From: Dehalococcoidales bacterium
GTDB lineage: Bacteria > Chloroflexota > Dehalococcoidia > Dehalococcoidales > RBG-16-60-22
DNA length: 24,261 nt
NCBI GenBank assembly: GCA_016926115.1
Contig: JAFGPF010000022.1
Span: 1 to 24,261, forward strand
Reading direction: 5' to 3'
A program made the translations under genes and the position numbers. How positions within the stretch are numbered: position 1 is the stretch's first letter; each line of letters starts with the position of its first letter. Positions 21,141 to 24,261 of the stretch are shown here, in pieces. Below the pieces are notes generated by a model. That model did not search any database, had not been told where the DNA came from, and saw only the letters and a program-made list of their open reading frames with translations.

Positions 21141-21169
21141 ATTATAACAGTATATCCCGAATATTTTAA
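21141..21169 (-). promoter_or_regulatory. Putative extended -10 promoter of the NfeD-like gene
   Basis: On the minus strand TATAAT (21141-21146) is preceded by TGT, forming an extended -10 element. TTAAAA (21164-21169) lies 17 nt further upstream as a 4 of 6 match to the -35 box. The start of transcription would be near 21134, so the leader would be only about 5 nt. Confidence 0.45.
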
Positions 21170-21228
21170 TTCCGGAGAAAAATATATAGGAATACAATAT
21201 ATTTTTAGAAAAAATATCTCCATCAGAC

Positions 21229-21258
21229 TTGACAAAGTATATACGAAAGTGATATCCT
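21229..21258 (+). promoter_or_regulatory. Putative promoter of rpoB
   Basis: A perfect -35 TTGACA (21229-21234) and a weaker -10 TATCCT (21253-21258, 4 of 6) are 18 nt apart, in an AT-rich stretch. The predicted start near 21265 gives a leader of about 140 nt before ATG 21407. Confidence 0.55.
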
Positions 21259-21272
21259 TTATGTTTGTAATA

Positions 21273-21356
21273 ATGCCCCAAGTGTTTTTTATTTTAACCT
21301 TCCTATACGTGTACGTCCATGATGCCTTTGCATATGCAAACGTGCCTTCTTTCTGA
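21273..21356 (+). other. Possible leader peptide ORF in the rpoB leader
   Basis: An open frame of 27 codons plus stop begins at ATG 21273; a further in-frame ATG lies at 21261 but at or before the predicted transcription start. The product is hydrophobic in the middle (rich in Phe, Leu, Tyr and Val) and then polar. I see no Shine-Dalgarno for either ATG, so translation is doubtful. It is listed because it fills much of the rpoB leader. Confidence 0.15.
21327..21340. promoter_or_regulatory. 14-bp perfect palindrome in the rpoB leader
   Basis: TTTGCATATGCAAA is a perfect inverted repeat within the predicted transcribed leader of rpoB, 67 nt before its ATG. It could be a binding site for a dimeric regulator or just a chance palindrome in AT-rich DNA. 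There is no second copy that I noticed. Confidence 0.3.
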
Positions 21357-21406
21357 ATGATAGAGTATTAAACACGAGAATTGCTGCATTTTTCTAAGGA
21401 GTAAAG

Positions 21407-24261
<2,855 letters not shown>

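Overview
The window is a compact, gene-dense stretch of bacterial chromosome made almost entirely of housekeeping genes. The gene set and its local style (many TTG/GTG starts, ATGA and TAATG overlaps, a YtxH/AI-2E cluster, a DUF4342 gene, two tandem AbrB-like hairpins in one protein) suggest an uncultured Chloroflexota member, probably near Dehalococcoidia. That placement is inferred from memory of such genomes, not from a search. I see no phage, plasmid, CRISPR, IS transposase, tRNA or rRNA.

Layout. 1-1570: dispersed repeats and a consensus promoter ahead of a solitary acyl-CoA dehydrogenase-like gene. 1660-3398 (+): a two-gene ABC-2 exporter. 3557-5252 (-): a small-membrane-protein operon (92-aa protein, YtxH protein, AI-2E family permease). 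5339-6704 (-): DUF4342 protein, tandem AbrB-like protein and histidine phosphatase. 6816-11575 (+): argF, an unknown membrane protein, der, plsY and gpsA; the last two join glycerol-3-phosphate synthesis to acyl transfer in phospholipid synthesis. 11584-12660 (-): dnaJ. 12799-15868 (-): alaS-ruvX, ended by a clear hairpin terminator. 16188-19196 (-): holA, a ROK sugar kinase and galU. 19346-20729 (+): a 79-aa helical protein and a divergent YchF-like GTPase. 20719-21129 (-): an NfeD-like membrane protein. 21407-end (+): the first 951 codons of rpoB, behind a 277-nt upstream region.

Most interesting non-genic content. At least four families of short, hairpin-rich dispersed repeats sit in the intergenic gaps at 1-104, 1527-1569, 3492-3546, 15983-16187 and 18100-18171. 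Four of them lie side by side in the 319-nt alaS/galU gap.

Most interesting genic oddities. The acyl-CoA dehydrogenase lacks a glutamate at both known catalytic-base positions. The ornithine carbamoyltransferase has HPLP where HCLP is expected. ruvX appears to start at ATA behind a well-placed Shine-Dalgarno. The YchF-like protein has altered G1 and G3 motifs. A DUF4342/AbrB-like/phosphatase operon has no obvious known function. No clear new defence or mobile system is visible; the repeat families and the DUF4342 operon are the best candidates for something undescribed.
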